Origin: an uncultured Megasphaera sp.
GTDB lineage: Bacteria; Bacillota; Negativicutes; Veillonellales; Megasphaeraceae
Reading direction: 5' to 3'
Length of the DNA stretch: 64,000 nt
Assembly: GCF_900539295.1 (NCBI RefSeq)
Contig: NZ_UQBH01000004.1
Coordinates: 1-64,000 of the forward strand
Position numbers and translations under genes: made by a program. Shown here piece after piece: positions 43,106-51,672 of the stretch; positions within the stretch are counted from its first letter, which is position 1, and the number at the start of each line of letters is the position of its first letter. Under the pieces are notes generated by a model. The model was not told the origin of the DNA. It ran no database searches and saw only the letters and a program-made list of their open reading frames with translations.

Positions 43106-44248
43106 TTACGAGCGGGCAATGACATCTAATGCCTCTGCCGCCGCCAAGACGTCGTCAACGGTCGTAAATTGGGAAAAAGAAAAGCGGACCGTTCCTTGAA
43201 CGGCCGTCCCCAAAGCCTGATGCATAAGGGGTGCGCAATGATAGGCCGGCCGCGTCGCCATGTGATGCGTCTCCCACAGGATGTCGCTGACGACAGCCGA
43301 CTCAGCATCACCGATATTGAGACTGTAGACGCCGACCCGGGGGCCGGAAAAATCACCGTAAAGGCGAATGCCGGGAATGGCCTTCACGGCGGGAATAAAA
43401 GCTCGGGCCAAGGCTTCTTGATGAGCCATAATCGCCGGAATCCCCTTTTCCAAAACAAGGCCGACGGCAGCGCTCAAGCCGGCAATACCGGCGACATTGG
43501 CCGTCCCCGCTTCAAAGACAGTGGGAACCGATGAAGGCTGCGCCTGCTCAAAGGTATGAACACCGTCACCGCCGGTAATAAACGGCAGCACTTCGACATC
43601 ACGGCGAATGATGATTCCCCCGGTTCCGCCCGGTCCATAGAGGGATTTATGCCCTGTAAAGCAGGCCGCCGTCACCCTGCCGTCGGAGAGATCGATGTCA
43701 TAAGCACCGGCCGTTTGGGATACGTCGACGATGAGCCCCAAATGATGAGCCCGGCAAAAAGCTTTGATACGATTCAAATCGAGGACATTGCCGGTCACAT
43801 TGGAGGCATGATTGCAGACCAGCCACTTGGTCTTCGGCGTCAGCAGGTTCTCCATTTGATCATAAACCAAGGCTCCCGTTGAAGCGACAGCAGGAATGAC
43901 AGCCAGTTCAGCCCCCAGTGCTTCCAACTGGTATAAGGGCCGTAAAACGGCATTGTGTTCCCAAGCCGTCGTCAATACGCCGTCGCCGGGACGGATGAGT
44001 CCCTTGAGGACCATGTTCAGGGCCGTCGTAGAATTATGAGTAAAGGCGACGTCATATAAATCATGACCGTGAAATAAGGCCTTGATTTTCTCTTTAGCCG
44101 CCAAGACGATGCCATAGGCCTTCAAGGAATATCCGTGGGCACCACGAGACGGATTGCCGACGTCGCCGGCTGTCAAGGCTTTAAAGACGGCCTTCCCTAC
44201 AGCCTCCGGCTTTTTAGCCGTCGTCGCCGCATTGTCAAAATAATACAT
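43106..44248 (-). CDS. cysteine desulfurase family protein
   Basis: A 380-residue class-V aminotransferase-fold enzyme: YFDNAATTAKKPEAV, FTHNSTTALNMVLKG, the PLP-Lys in FTGHKSLYGPGGTGGIII, and a C-terminal HCAPLMHQALGT with the reactive Cys. It matches the desulfurase-family group linked with DUF3343 and SelD genes (TIGR01977 type). It would release sulfur or selenium from cysteine or selenocysteine to SelD. ATG at 44248 has AAGGAGG upstream. Confidence 0.88.
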   Translation of the reverse strand: MYYFDNAATTAKKPEAVGKAVFKALTAGDVGNPSRGAHGYSLKAYGIVLAAKEKIKALFHGHDLYDVAFTHNSTTALNMVLKGLIRPGDGVLTTAWEHNAVLRPLYQLEALGAELAVIPAVASTGALVYDQMENLLTPKTKWLVCNHASNVTGNVLDLNRIKAFCRAHHLGLIVDVSQTAGAYDIDLSDGRVTAACFTGHKSLYGPGGTGGIIIRRDVEVLPFITGGDGVHTFEQAQPSSVPTVFEAGTANVAGIAGLSAAVGLVLEKGIPAIMAHQEALARAFIPAVKAIPGIRLYGDFSGPRVGVYSLNIGDAESAVVSDILWETHHMATRPAYHCAPLMHQALGTAVQGTVRFSFSQFTTVDDVLAAAEALDVIARS

Positions 44249-44275
44249 GACGCCCTCCTTTCAGAACAACCCTAT

Positions 44276-44314
44276 AAAAAAGGCCTGACGAGACTGCCGA
44301 AGCAGGTCGTCAGG
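44276..44314 (-). terminator. terminator after purB
   Basis: Minus-strand hairpin CCTGACGA/TCGTCAGG enclosing an inner stem with a TTCG loop, followed by a T-run. Confidence 0.85.
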
Positions 44315-44332
44315 TTTTTACAAGGTTACTAA

Positions 44333-45625
44333 TTAAATGCCAAAGCGAGCAAAGATCGTATCGACGTGACTGAGCATCTTCTTGACATCAAAGCAGCCTT
44401 CGATTTCTGCTTCGGTCATGAACTGCTTAACGTCTTCGTCTTTTTTCAGATTTTCCAGGAAATCTTCGCCGTCGATCCAGCGCTTCATGGCATTGCGCTG
44501 TACCCAGCGGTAAGCCTGTTCACGAACGGCACCTTTTTCAACGAGGGTGTTGAGGATGATCGGGCTGTAAATGAGTCCGCCCGTCAGGTTGAGATCGGCC
44601 ATCATCTTGTCGGGATAAACGAGGAGTTTATCGATGACCCGCGTAAAGGTCTGGAGCATATAGTCGAGGGCGATCGTGCTGTCCGGCAGGATAACTCGTT
44701 CTACAGAAGAATGGGAAATGTCGCGTTCATGCCAGAGGGCGACGTCTTCCAAAGCTGCCTGGGCATTGCCGCGGATGACGCGGGCTAAGCCGCACATGCG
44801 TTCACAAGTAATGGGGTTGCGCTTATGAGGCATGATGGACGAACCTTTCTGTTTGGGGCTGAAATATTCTTCAGCTTCCCGGACTTCCGTCCGCTGGAGG
44901 TGACGGATTTCCGTTGCCATTTTATCGATGGAGCTGGCGATGACGGCCAAGGTCGTAACATATTCGGCATGGCGGTCACGCTGCAGGGTCTGCGAAGAAA
45001 TGGGCGACGGCGCAATGCCGAGGTGTTCGCAGACGTATTGTTCAACGAAGGGATCAACGTCGGCATAAGTACCGACAGCACCGGAAATCTTACCGACGGC
45101 AATCGTTTCCTTGGCGTGTTTCATGCGGTCGATGTCGCGTTCGATTTCAGCCATCCAGTTGCACAGCTTGAGGCCGAAAGTCGTCGCTTCAGCATGGATG
45201 CCGTGAGTACGGCCGATGCACGGCGTATATTTAAATTCAACGGCACGGCGGCGCAATACGGCGTGGAAGTCTTCGAGGTCCTTGATGAGGATATCCGAAG
45301 CCTGTTTCAGCATGGAACCTAAGGCCGTATCTTTGACGTCCGTCGACGTCAGGCCCAGGTGGACGTACTTTCCGGCTTCCCCGATATTTTCGGAAAGGTT
45401 AGAGACGAAAGCAGCAATATCGTGGTGTGTTTCCGCTTCGATTTCATGGATGCGGTCGACAGAAAAGGCAGCTTTTTCGCGAATTTCTTTCGCTGCTTCC
45501 TTGGGGATGTTCCCCAATTCAGCCTGGGCTTCACTGGCCAGGATTTCGACCTGTTTCAGCGTATCCCATTCATTGAATTCTGTCCAAATCTGACCCATTT
45601 CCGGTTTCGTATAGCGTTCAATCAC
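44333..45625 (-). CDS. purB: adenylosuccinate lyase
   Basis: PurB removes fumarate from SAICAR and adenylosuccinate in purine synthesis. A 430-residue fumarase-superfamily protein with ERYTKPEMGQIWTE, LTSTDVKDTALG, RTHGIHAEATTFGLK and the signature GSSIMPHKRNPI. Translation starts at GTG (45625) with AAAGGAG 9 bases upstream; the frame open further upstream has no site. It sits between selD and the desulfurase gene and is closed by its own terminator. Confidence 0.95.
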   Translation of the reverse strand: MIERYTKPEMGQIWTEFNEWDTLKQVEILASEAQAELGNIPKEAAKEIREKAAFSVDRIHEIEAETHHDIAAFVSNLSENIGEAGKYVHLGLTSTDVKDTALGSMLKQASDILIKDLEDFHAVLRRRAVEFKYTPCIGRTHGIHAEATTFGLKLCNWMAEIERDIDRMKHAKETIAVGKISGAVGTYADVDPFVEQYVCEHLGIAPSPISSQTLQRDRHAEYVTTLAVIASSIDKMATEIRHLQRTEVREAEEYFSPKQKGSSIMPHKRNPITCERMCGLARVIRGNAQAALEDVALWHERDISHSSVERVILPDSTIALDYMLQTFTRVIDKLLVYPDKMMADLNLTGGLIYSPIILNTLVEKGAVREQAYRWVQRNAMKRWIDGEDFLENLKKDEDVKQFMTEAEIEGCFDVKKMLSHVDTIFARFGI

Positions 45626-45725
45626 AGTTGATCTCTCCTTTATCATTGACATGAGTACGGTAAAAAAACTCACCGTCATTATTATACACTATCTATAGTG
45701 CCGAAGGTAGCCGTTTTTGTAAGTT

Positions 45726-46760
45726 TTATTCAATCACAATCGAGGAATCTTCCCGCTCGGTCACATAGCCGATGGCTTCGGCGCAGGGAAGGGAATCCTT
45801 CAAGGCCCGTTCCAAAAGGGGCGCGTCTTTTTCAGAAACGGCCATGAGCAGTCCGCCCGACGTCTGGGGGTCGTATAAAATATCCATCATCCCTTTATCG
45901 ATACCGTCCGCCAAAACGCGGCCGGCAGCAAAGTCACGGTTGCGGTAAGCACCGGCCGGAATGAAGCCCATGGCGGCCATGTCGAGGGCCTCTTTATGAA
46001 AGGGAATGGACGACGCCTTAAAGTGGATCGTCGTTTCGCTGCCGTCAGCCATCTCGCAGGCATGGCCTAAGAGGCCGAAACCAGTCACATCGGTACAGCT
46101 GTGAACGTCATAGCGAACCATCACGTCCCGAGCCGTCTTATTGAGCTGAGCCATCTGGTCATAGAGCTGCTGCAAAAGGGGCCTGGCAACAAAATCTCCC
46201 TGGGCTGCCGTCATCAAGATGCCGACGCCTAAAGGCTTGGTCAGGATGAGGACGTCACCGGGTCGGGCCGATGAATTGCGCAGTAGTTTCTGCGGATTCA
46301 CAAAGCCCGTAACCGACAAGCCGTATTTCGGCTCCTTATCTTCAATGGTGTGGCCGCCGGTGATGATGACGCCGCCTTCATAAGCCTTGTTGTAACCGCC
46401 CTCTAAGATGCGGCGAATGGCTTCACGTCCCATCTTCAAGTTGACGCACATGACGTTCATGGCAAGTTTGGCCTCAGCCCCCATGGCGTAGACGTCGCTT
46501 AAGGCATTGGCAGCTGCAATCTGCCCGAATAGATAGGGATCATCGACGATGGGCGGAAAGAAATCGACGGTCTGGACAATGGCCAAATCGTCCGTAACTT
46601 GGTAGACCGACGCGTCGTCACTCTTATCGTAGCCGACGAGGAGGCGGTCATCAGTGTGTGTCGGAAGACTTTCCAACAGTTGAGCCAGCGTCCCTGGCCC
46701 TAATTTAGCGCCTCAACCGGCGCAGGATGCCATATGAGTTAACTTCAATTCATCTTCCAT
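45726..46760 (-). CDS. selD: selenophosphate synthetase, selenocysteine-containing
   Basis: SelD makes selenophosphate from selenide and ATP. The gene is read from ATG at 46760 (GGAGGTGG 5 bases upstream) through an in-frame TGA at 46715-46713, giving 344 residues with Sec at position 16: MEDELKLTHMASCAG-U-GAKLGPG. This is the active-site Cys/Sec position of the family. Downstream motifs are LLVGYDKSDDA, TVDFFPPIVDDPYLFGQIAAANALSDVYAMG and GGHTIEDKEPKYGLSVTG. A hairpin stands 15 nt after the UGA. A caller that treats TGA as stop would start this gene wrongly at 46676. Confidence 0.95.
46684..46715 (-). promoter_or_regulatory. Sec UGA codon with bSECIS hairpin in selD
   Basis: UGA at 46715-46713 is followed after 14 nt by the hairpin GCCAG-GGACG-CTGGC (46698-46684), the right distance and loop type (GG in the loop) for a bacterial SECIS element read by SelB. 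Confidence 0.8.
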
Positions 46761-46967
46761 AAAACCACCTCCTCGCAAAGGATAACCGAAACCCGCTGTG
46801 GGGATTCGGTTCTTTTAATAACTATATTATACTATAATTTCGCCCATAGGGTTATGCCTTCGTCGATTTTTGCAATTCTTACGCCCCGGTTTAGCTCGAT
46901 TTTAGATTTAGCGGCTATACTGTGTTTGTACTCAAGAAGAAGCAAGGACAGACAGGAGGAATTCATC

Positions 46968-47744
46968 ATGACCCAAGAAAAATGGCAAGATACACTCATT
47001 TCCATCAAAAATAAGATTTTCACCGCCCGCAATGCAAAAATCGCTGCATCCTTCATCGTCGTCGCTGCCTTAGCCGGTGCCGGCGGCCGCTACTATCTCC
47101 ACCAGCGGAACATGGCCCGCCATGCCGAAGAAGTCGCTGCCATGGCCGACATGACCCAAGCCCAGGCCAAACAAAAAGGCGTCAGCCTCATCAATGAAGA
47201 ACAGGCTCGCGCTGCCGCTGCCAAAGCCATCGGCAAAGACGAAAGTGAGCTTGACTTTCAGGAAGTCGCCCTCTTTGACATGGCCAGCATGAAACACCAT
47301 GACGGCCGCGATGAACACAAGAAAGACCGACACGGCGACAGAGACCGCGAAAAAGGCCGTGACCGCGACGGCCACGACAGACAGGGCATGCCCGAAGGCA
47401 TGAGACCGGGTCAGCCTGACGAAAGAGGTCCTATGGGTGAACAAGGCCGCCAAGGCGATGCACCTGCCATGGCCCTCCAGCCGCCGCAGGAACTGATGAC
47501 GCCGCCAACGGGCCAGCAGGAACAGCCTTCGGCTCAGCAGAGTCAGCAACCGGCACAGCAGGGCCAGCAGCAAGCACAACAGGGCCAGCAGCAAGCGCAA
47601 CAAGGCCAGCAGCCGGCAGCGAATCCGATGCAGCCAGGCTTCCACCCCATGTATAGCGTCCGCGCCGTCTCCGGCAACGTTCGCTACAACATTCTCATCG
47701 ATGCCGTAACCGGCTCGGTCATCCACACACAGATTGATGACTAA
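46968..47744 (+). CDS. membrane-anchored PepSY-type protein with long disordered insert
   Basis: A 258-residue protein. One membrane helix (about 24-40) leads to a periplasmic region. Residues 74-104 (LINEEQARAAAAKAIGKDESELDFQEVALFD) match the first half of a PepSY domain, and residues 228-258 (MYSVRAVSGNVRYNILIDAVTGSVIHTQIDD) match its last strands. About 120 residues of disorder lie between: a His/Asp/Arg/Lys-rich stretch (109-138), a Met/Gly/Pro stretch, and four heptads of the AQQGQQQ type. ATG at 46968 has CAGGAGG upstream. It precedes a histidine kinase/response regulator pair on the same strand. Confidence 0.8.
   Translation: MTQEKWQDTLISIKNKIFTARNAKIAASFIVVAALAGAGGRYYLHQRNMARHAEEVAAMADMTQAQAKQKGVSLINEEQARAAAAKAIGKDESELDFQEVALFDMASMKHHDGRDEHKKDRHGDRDREKGRDRDGHDRQGMPEGMRPGQPDERGPMGEQGRQGDAPAMALQPPQELMTPPTGQQEQPSAQQSQQPAQQGQQQAQQGQQQAQQGQQPAANPMQPGFHPMYSVRAVSGNVRYNILIDAVTGSVIHTQIDD
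47532..47615 (+). repeat. four 21-bp tandem repeats (AQQGQQQ heptads)
   Basis: Four in-frame 21-bp units, encoding AQQSQQP, AQQGQQQ, AQQGQQQ, AQQGQQP. The last three are nearly identical at DNA level, so slippage could change their number. Confidence 0.85.
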
Positions 47745-47747
47745 CCG

Positions 47748-47851
47748 AAAAGGACTGACCGATGACGTATCCTGAATGGCTTCCCATAAGCCGGATTTCC
47801 CCTCCGGTTTGTGGAAGGCCGGGCAGGTGCTCCATCGGCCGGTCCTTTTTT
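47748..47851 (+). terminator. long rod-like hairpin with T-run
   Basis: Outer arms 47751-47764 and 47833-47846 pair over 12 of 14 positions. Inside, a second near-perfect helix (GGCTTCCCATAAGCCGG with CCGGTTTGTGGAAGGCC, one mismatch and some G-U pairs) ends in a 9-nt loop; six T follow. It ends the PepSY gene or attenuates the kinase gene 53 bp on; its length is unusual for a simple terminator. Confidence 0.65.
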
Positions 47852-47904
47852 CTGCCTAAAAAACAAGCTATAATAGAAATATCATACAGAAAGGATGCTG
47901 CCCT

Positions 47905-49404
47905 ATGCTCCACATACGCGATATTTCCTTACGACACCGCCTGCTCTTCGCCAATTTCACCATGGTCTTCGTCCCCATCTTCATCTTGACGGTCCTCGGC
48001 TTCCTCCTGATTTCAGGACTGCGCTTCACGTCGCCTCACAACGACCTGACGACCTTGTGGCCCGAAAAGGGACCGGCCCTGTCCATTCAATATACAGTAA
48101 GTTCCCTGCGAGTGAAAGCCGAACGGCCGGGACCGCTCAAGCTCAATGACCTGCGTGAAGACTGCCAGGTCTTAGAAAGCCTGGGCATTGCAACGGCCAT
48201 CATTCGTCACGACCAGGTAGCCTACGTCACGCCGGGCGTCGACTTCTACGGTCTGGCCGACAGGGTCCTGCAAAAAGCTCACGGCCAGCAGACGGTCATG
48301 ACCTGGGACGGCGACGGCTTCTTCTTCCGCTATTCGTCGCCTCGCAGCGGAACGACGATCATCGCCGCCGGAAATACGCCCTTCATCGCCAAGACCGGCA
48401 TTCGCGAAGGCATGGCCAAAAACGTCATCCAAGACCTCCTGATCTTCATCGTCGGGACAGCCAGCATCATCATCATCGCCTGCGGCCTCATCCTGTCCCG
48501 CCTCTTATCGCGTCAAATTCTGGGCCCCTTGGCTGCCCTTCGCACCGCAGCCGCCGAAATCGAAAAGGGCAACCTCGACTATAAACTGACCTTCTCGTCC
48601 CGCGATGAACTGGGCCAGACCTGCTCCGCCTTCGACCGCATGCGCCGCCAGCTCCGCGCCGCCCGAACGGCTCAGGAAAAATACGAACAGAATCGAAAGG
48701 AACTCATCGCCGGCATCTCTCACGACCTGTCGACCCCCTTGACCCTCTTAAAAGGCTATGCCAGCGGCATCTTAGTCGGCATTGCCAAAACGACAGAAAA
48801 GCGCCGCCATTATATGGAGCTCATCTACCAAAATGCCTGCTCCTTAGAAAAACTCGTAGACCGCCTGTTCCTCTTTTCAAAGCTCGACTTAGGGCAGGTC
48901 GACTTTACCTTGGAAACGGTGTCTCTCCGCGACTATTTTATCGATTTTACCGCCGAAAATGCCGCGCCCCTTGCAGAGCGCGGCCTCCTCATCCATTATA
49001 CGCCGCCCCTTGAACCGGCACGAGTGAACATCGACCGGATGCAGTTCCAGCGGGTCTTAGACAATCTTTTAGAAAACGCCTTGAAATATAAAGACACGGA
49101 AACGATTGCCATGGACATCAGTCTGAAGACGACGAAAGATCGAGTCACCTTGTCCGTCGCCGACCATGGCCCGGGCGTCCCTAAGGCCTACCTGCCCCGG
49201 CTGTTCGACAGTTTTTACCGGACCGACGAAGCCAGGACGGACGTGAAGAAAGGCAGCGGTCTGGGCCTTGCCATCGTCAAACAAATCATTGCCACCTTAA
49301 AGGGCACGATATACGCTGCCGAAACGCCGGGCGGCGGCCTGACCGTCGTCATCACCTTGCCGGCAGCAGAGGAGGATAATCATGAAGAACATCCTGATCA
49401 TTGA
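47905..49404 (+). CDS. two-component sensor histidine kinase
   Basis: A 499-residue kinase. Membrane helices at about 15-40 and 175-200 bracket a periplasmic sensor domain of about 130 residues with no recognised fold. A HAMP domain follows (LSRQILGPLAALRTAAAEIEKGNLDYKL), then the DHp helix with phospho-acceptor His273 (GISHDLSTPLTLLKGY) and the ATP-binding domain with LLENALKYK, DHGPGVP and GSGLGLAIVKQI. Its end overlaps the response regulator start by 23 bp. The preceding PepSY gene may tune its sensing. Confidence 0.92.
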   Translation: MLHIRDISLRHRLLFANFTMVFVPIFILTVLGFLLISGLRFTSPHNDLTTLWPEKGPALSIQYTVSSLRVKAERPGPLKLNDLREDCQVLESLGIATAIIRHDQVAYVTPGVDFYGLADRVLQKAHGQQTVMTWDGDGFFFRYSSPRSGTTIIAAGNTPFIAKTGIREGMAKNVIQDLLIFIVGTASIIIIACGLILSRLLSRQILGPLAALRTAAAEIEKGNLDYKLTFSSRDELGQTCSAFDRMRRQLRAARTAQEKYEQNRKELIAGISHDLSTPLTLLKGYASGILVGIAKTTEKRRHYMELIYQNACSLEKLVDRLFLFSKLDLGQVDFTLETVSLRDYFIDFTAENAAPLAERGLLIHYTPPLEPARVNIDRMQFQRVLDNLLENALKYKDTETIAMDISLKTTKDRVTLSVADHGPGVPKAYLPRLFDSFYRTDEARTDVKKGSGLGLAIVKQIIATLKGTIYAAETPGGGLTVVITLPAAEEDNHEEHPDH

Positions 49405-50083
49405 AGATAATACGGAAATCGCCGAACTCGAACGAGATTTTCTCGAAGCCAACGGCATTGCAAGCGTCATCGAAACAGACGGGACGAAAGGCCTCGAGCG
49501 GGCCCTTGCCGATGATTTCGACCTCATCCTGCTGGACATCATGCTCCCCGGTACGGACGGCTTCCACATCTGCCGCCGTATCCGCGAGGACAAGGAGGTC
49601 CCCATCCTCATGGTATCGGCCAAGCGAGAAGACATGGACAAGATCCGCGGTCTCGGCCTCGGCGCCGACGACTATATCATTAAGCCCTTCAGCCCGACGG
49701 AACTCGTCGCCCGCGTCAAAGCCCACATCCAGCGCTATGAACGGCTGACCGGCAAAGGACGTCAGGAAAACAGCGACGGTGAAGTCCTCCGCAGCGGCGA
49801 TCTCGAAATCTACATCGATAAGCACCGGGTATACGTCAACGGTCGGGAAATAAGCCTGACCAACCGCGAATTCGAGCTCTTAGTCTTTCTGGCCAAGCAT
49901 CCCGGCCTGGTCTTCAGCCGCGACCGCCTCTTTGAACGGGTCTGGGGCCTTGACGCCGAAGGCGATACGGCGACGGTCATGGTCCACATCAACCGCATCC
50001 GCGAAAAAATAGAACCCGATCCGGCAAAGCCCATCTACATCGAAACGGTCTGGGGGGCCGGCTATCGCTTTAAAGAATCCTAA
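49382..50083 (+). CDS. OmpR-family response regulator
   Basis: A 233-residue regulator with a receiver domain (IIEDNTEIAELE; phospho-acceptor Asp52 in LILLDIMLPG; Lys in IIKPFSPTEL) and a C-terminal winged helix (REISLTNREFELLVFLAKHPGLVFSRDRLFERVWG...VWGAGYRF). GGAGG precedes the ATG. It overlaps the kinase gene, so the two are coupled. Targets are not visible; the PepSY gene upstream is one candidate. Confidence 0.94.
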   Translation: MKNILIIEDNTEIAELERDFLEANGIASVIETDGTKGLERALADDFDLILLDIMLPGTDGFHICRRIREDKEVPILMVSAKREDMDKIRGLGLGADDYIIKPFSPTELVARVKAHIQRYERLTGKGRQENSDGEVLRSGDLEIYIDKHRVYVNGREISLTNREFELLVFLAKHPGLVFSRDRLFERVWGLDAEGDTATVMVHINRIREKIEPDPAKPIYIETVWGAGYRFKES

Positions 50084-51474
50084 TCCTTACCACCTTCACG
50101 GCGCAGGATTTCCTGACCGACGATGACGCCGGCAGCTGAAGCCTGAACGAGTCCGCGGGTAATGCCGGCACCGTCGCCGATGGCAAAGAAATTCGGTATC
50201 TTCGTTTCTAAGACCGAGCTGAGCTCCAAGCGATTGGAATAAAATTTCGCTTCTACGCCATAGAGCAGGGTATGCCTGGAATTAGAACCCGGTGCGATGG
50301 CGTCGAGGGCTTCGAGCATCTCCTTGATGTCCTGCATATGGCGGTAAGGAAGGACCAGGGACAAGTCGCCTGGCGTCGCCTTGGTCATGGTAGGCCGGAC
50401 GAGGCCCCGCTGAATCCGTTCCGGCGTCGACCGCCGGCCGTCGAGGAAATCGCCGAGGCGCTGGACGATGACGCCTCCGCCTAATATATTGGCCAGATTG
50501 GCAATATATTTCCCGTATTTGATCGGTTCGTGGAAGGGTTCGGTAAACTTCTTCGATACCAAGATGGCGAAGTTCGTGTTTTCGCTCTTCTTATGGGCAT
50601 AACTGTGGCCGTTGACGGTCAGTAAGCCGTCATTATTTTCTTCGACGACAAAGCCGTAGGGGTTCATGCAGAAAGTCCGGATCCGGTCATCGAAGGACTT
50701 GCTGAAATAAATGAGCTTCGATTCATAGACGACGTCGGTAATCGTCTCCAGCACTTCCGCCGGCATTTCGACGCGGACGCCGATATCGACGGCATTGGAC
50801 GTCAGGCGCAGGCCCATCTTTTCAACTTCGCCGACGAACCATTCCGACCCTTCCCTTCCGGGGGCACTGACCAGATAGCGGCAGGCGTAAAACTGATCGT
50901 CAATCAAAACGCCTTTGATTTGCCCCTGTTCTTCGACTAAGTGGTCCACAGCCGTATCGGCCATGATATCGACCTTGCCTTCGAGGAAGTCGCGCATATG
51001 CGTCAATATCTGCCCGTTGACGTCAGTTCCCAAATGGCGGATACGGGCCGGAATGAAGCTGAGGTCAGCAGCAGCGGCCTTTCGCTTTATCTCCCGAATG
51101 CGCTCTTTATTTTCATCGCCGTATACCTTGCGGTCGGCCCCGCCAAAGCGGCAGTACACATCGTCGACATAGCGGATCTTATCCATTAAATCGGCTTTAG
51201 GCATATAGTCATCGAGGTTGCCGCCGTATTCCGTGGTCAATGTCAGTTTCCCGTCACTAAAGGCACCGGCACCGCCCCAGCCGCAGACGACGTTGCGCAC
51301 CCGGTCCTGCGGTTTGGCATCGCGATTCAGGCTGGTAGCAATCCGTTCCCGTATATCCTGGCCTTTTTCGACCATGAGGATATCGAGGCCCTTATCGGCC
51401 AGTTCCAAGGCCGTAAAAATCCCTGCCGGCCCGGCTCCGATAATGATGACATCATAGTTTTTTACTGATTTCAT
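50080..51474 (-). CDS. FAD-dependent oxidoreductase
   Basis: A 464-residue flavoprotein of the 'FAD-dependent dehydrogenase/uncharacterised FAD-dependent oxidoreductase' type. It has the FAD motif DVIIIGAGPAGIFTALELADKG near the N-terminus, VVCGWGGAGAFSDGKLTLT, and a C-terminal FFAIGDGAGITRGLVQASAAGVIVGQEI. Substrate unknown. The start MKSVKNYD at 51474 follows AAGGATGTGG. Its leader contains a promoter and an intrinsic terminator, so read-through may be regulated. It converges with the response regulator with a 4-bp overlap. Confidence 0.85.
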   Translation of the reverse strand: MKSVKNYDVIIIGAGPAGIFTALELADKGLDILMVEKGQDIRERIATSLNRDAKPQDRVRNVVCGWGGAGAFSDGKLTLTTEYGGNLDDYMPKADLMDKIRYVDDVYCRFGGADRKVYGDENKERIREIKRKAAAADLSFIPARIRHLGTDVNGQILTHMRDFLEGKVDIMADTAVDHLVEEQGQIKGVLIDDQFYACRYLVSAPGREGSEWFVGEVEKMGLRLTSNAVDIGVRVEMPAEVLETITDVVYESKLIYFSKSFDDRIRTFCMNPYGFVVEENNDGLLTVNGHSYAHKKSENTNFAILVSKKFTEPFHEPIKYGKYIANLANILGGGVIVQRLGDFLDGRRSTPERIQRGLVRPTMTKATPGDLSLVLPYRHMQDIKEMLEALDAIAPGSNSRHTLLYGVEAKFYSNRLELSSVLETKIPNFFAIGDGAGITRGLVQASAAGVIVGQEILRREGGKD

Positions 51475-51515
51475 ATACGCCACATCCTTATAAAAACACC
51501 TTAAGATCGAACAAA

Positions 51516-51602
51516 AAAGGCGCTGTCTCCTTGGGACAACGCCTTTTGCAGCCACACAAGCAGCCTCTCATTCAGCATAGCACGGTGTACTCACAAAGTC
51601 AA
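51516..51602 (-). promoter_or_regulatory. promoter and attenuator-like terminator of the FAD oxidoreductase gene
   Basis: Minus strand: TTGACT (51602-51597), 17-bp spacer, TATGCT (51579-51574). About 20 nt after the expected start there is a hairpin AAGGCGTTGTCCC/GGAGACAGCGCCTT followed by TTTTTT (to about 51516), all before the coding start at 51474. A terminator inside a leader implies control by attenuation. Confidence 0.6.
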
Positions 51603-51628
51603 ATGACCCGTGATTTCAAAGGATATAT

Positions 51629-51660
51629 AAAAAAGCCGCTCCGAGGAGCGGCTTTTCTTT
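51629..51660 (-). terminator. terminator after pta
   Basis: Perfect stem GCCGCTCC/GGAGCGGC, 12 bp past the pta stop, with A/T-runs on both sides. Confidence 0.88.
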
Positions 51661-51672
51661 TATGCATGGAAC

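Noticed and set aside
46761..46840. terminator between selD and the PepSY gene
   Set aside because: The AACCGAA/TTCGGTT hairpin lies in the 5' leader of selD and no plus-strand gene precedes it, so it is better seen as a leader hairpin of unknown role.
38700..46967. selC (tRNA-Sec) within the selenium island
   Set aside because: No long-variable-arm tRNA with anticodon TCA could be found in the gaps of this region.
47748..47851. signal recognition particle RNA
   Set aside because: The rod shape and length are suggestive, but the apical GGAA tetraloop and the conserved GGTCAGGTCCGGAAGGAAGCAG region are absent on both strands.
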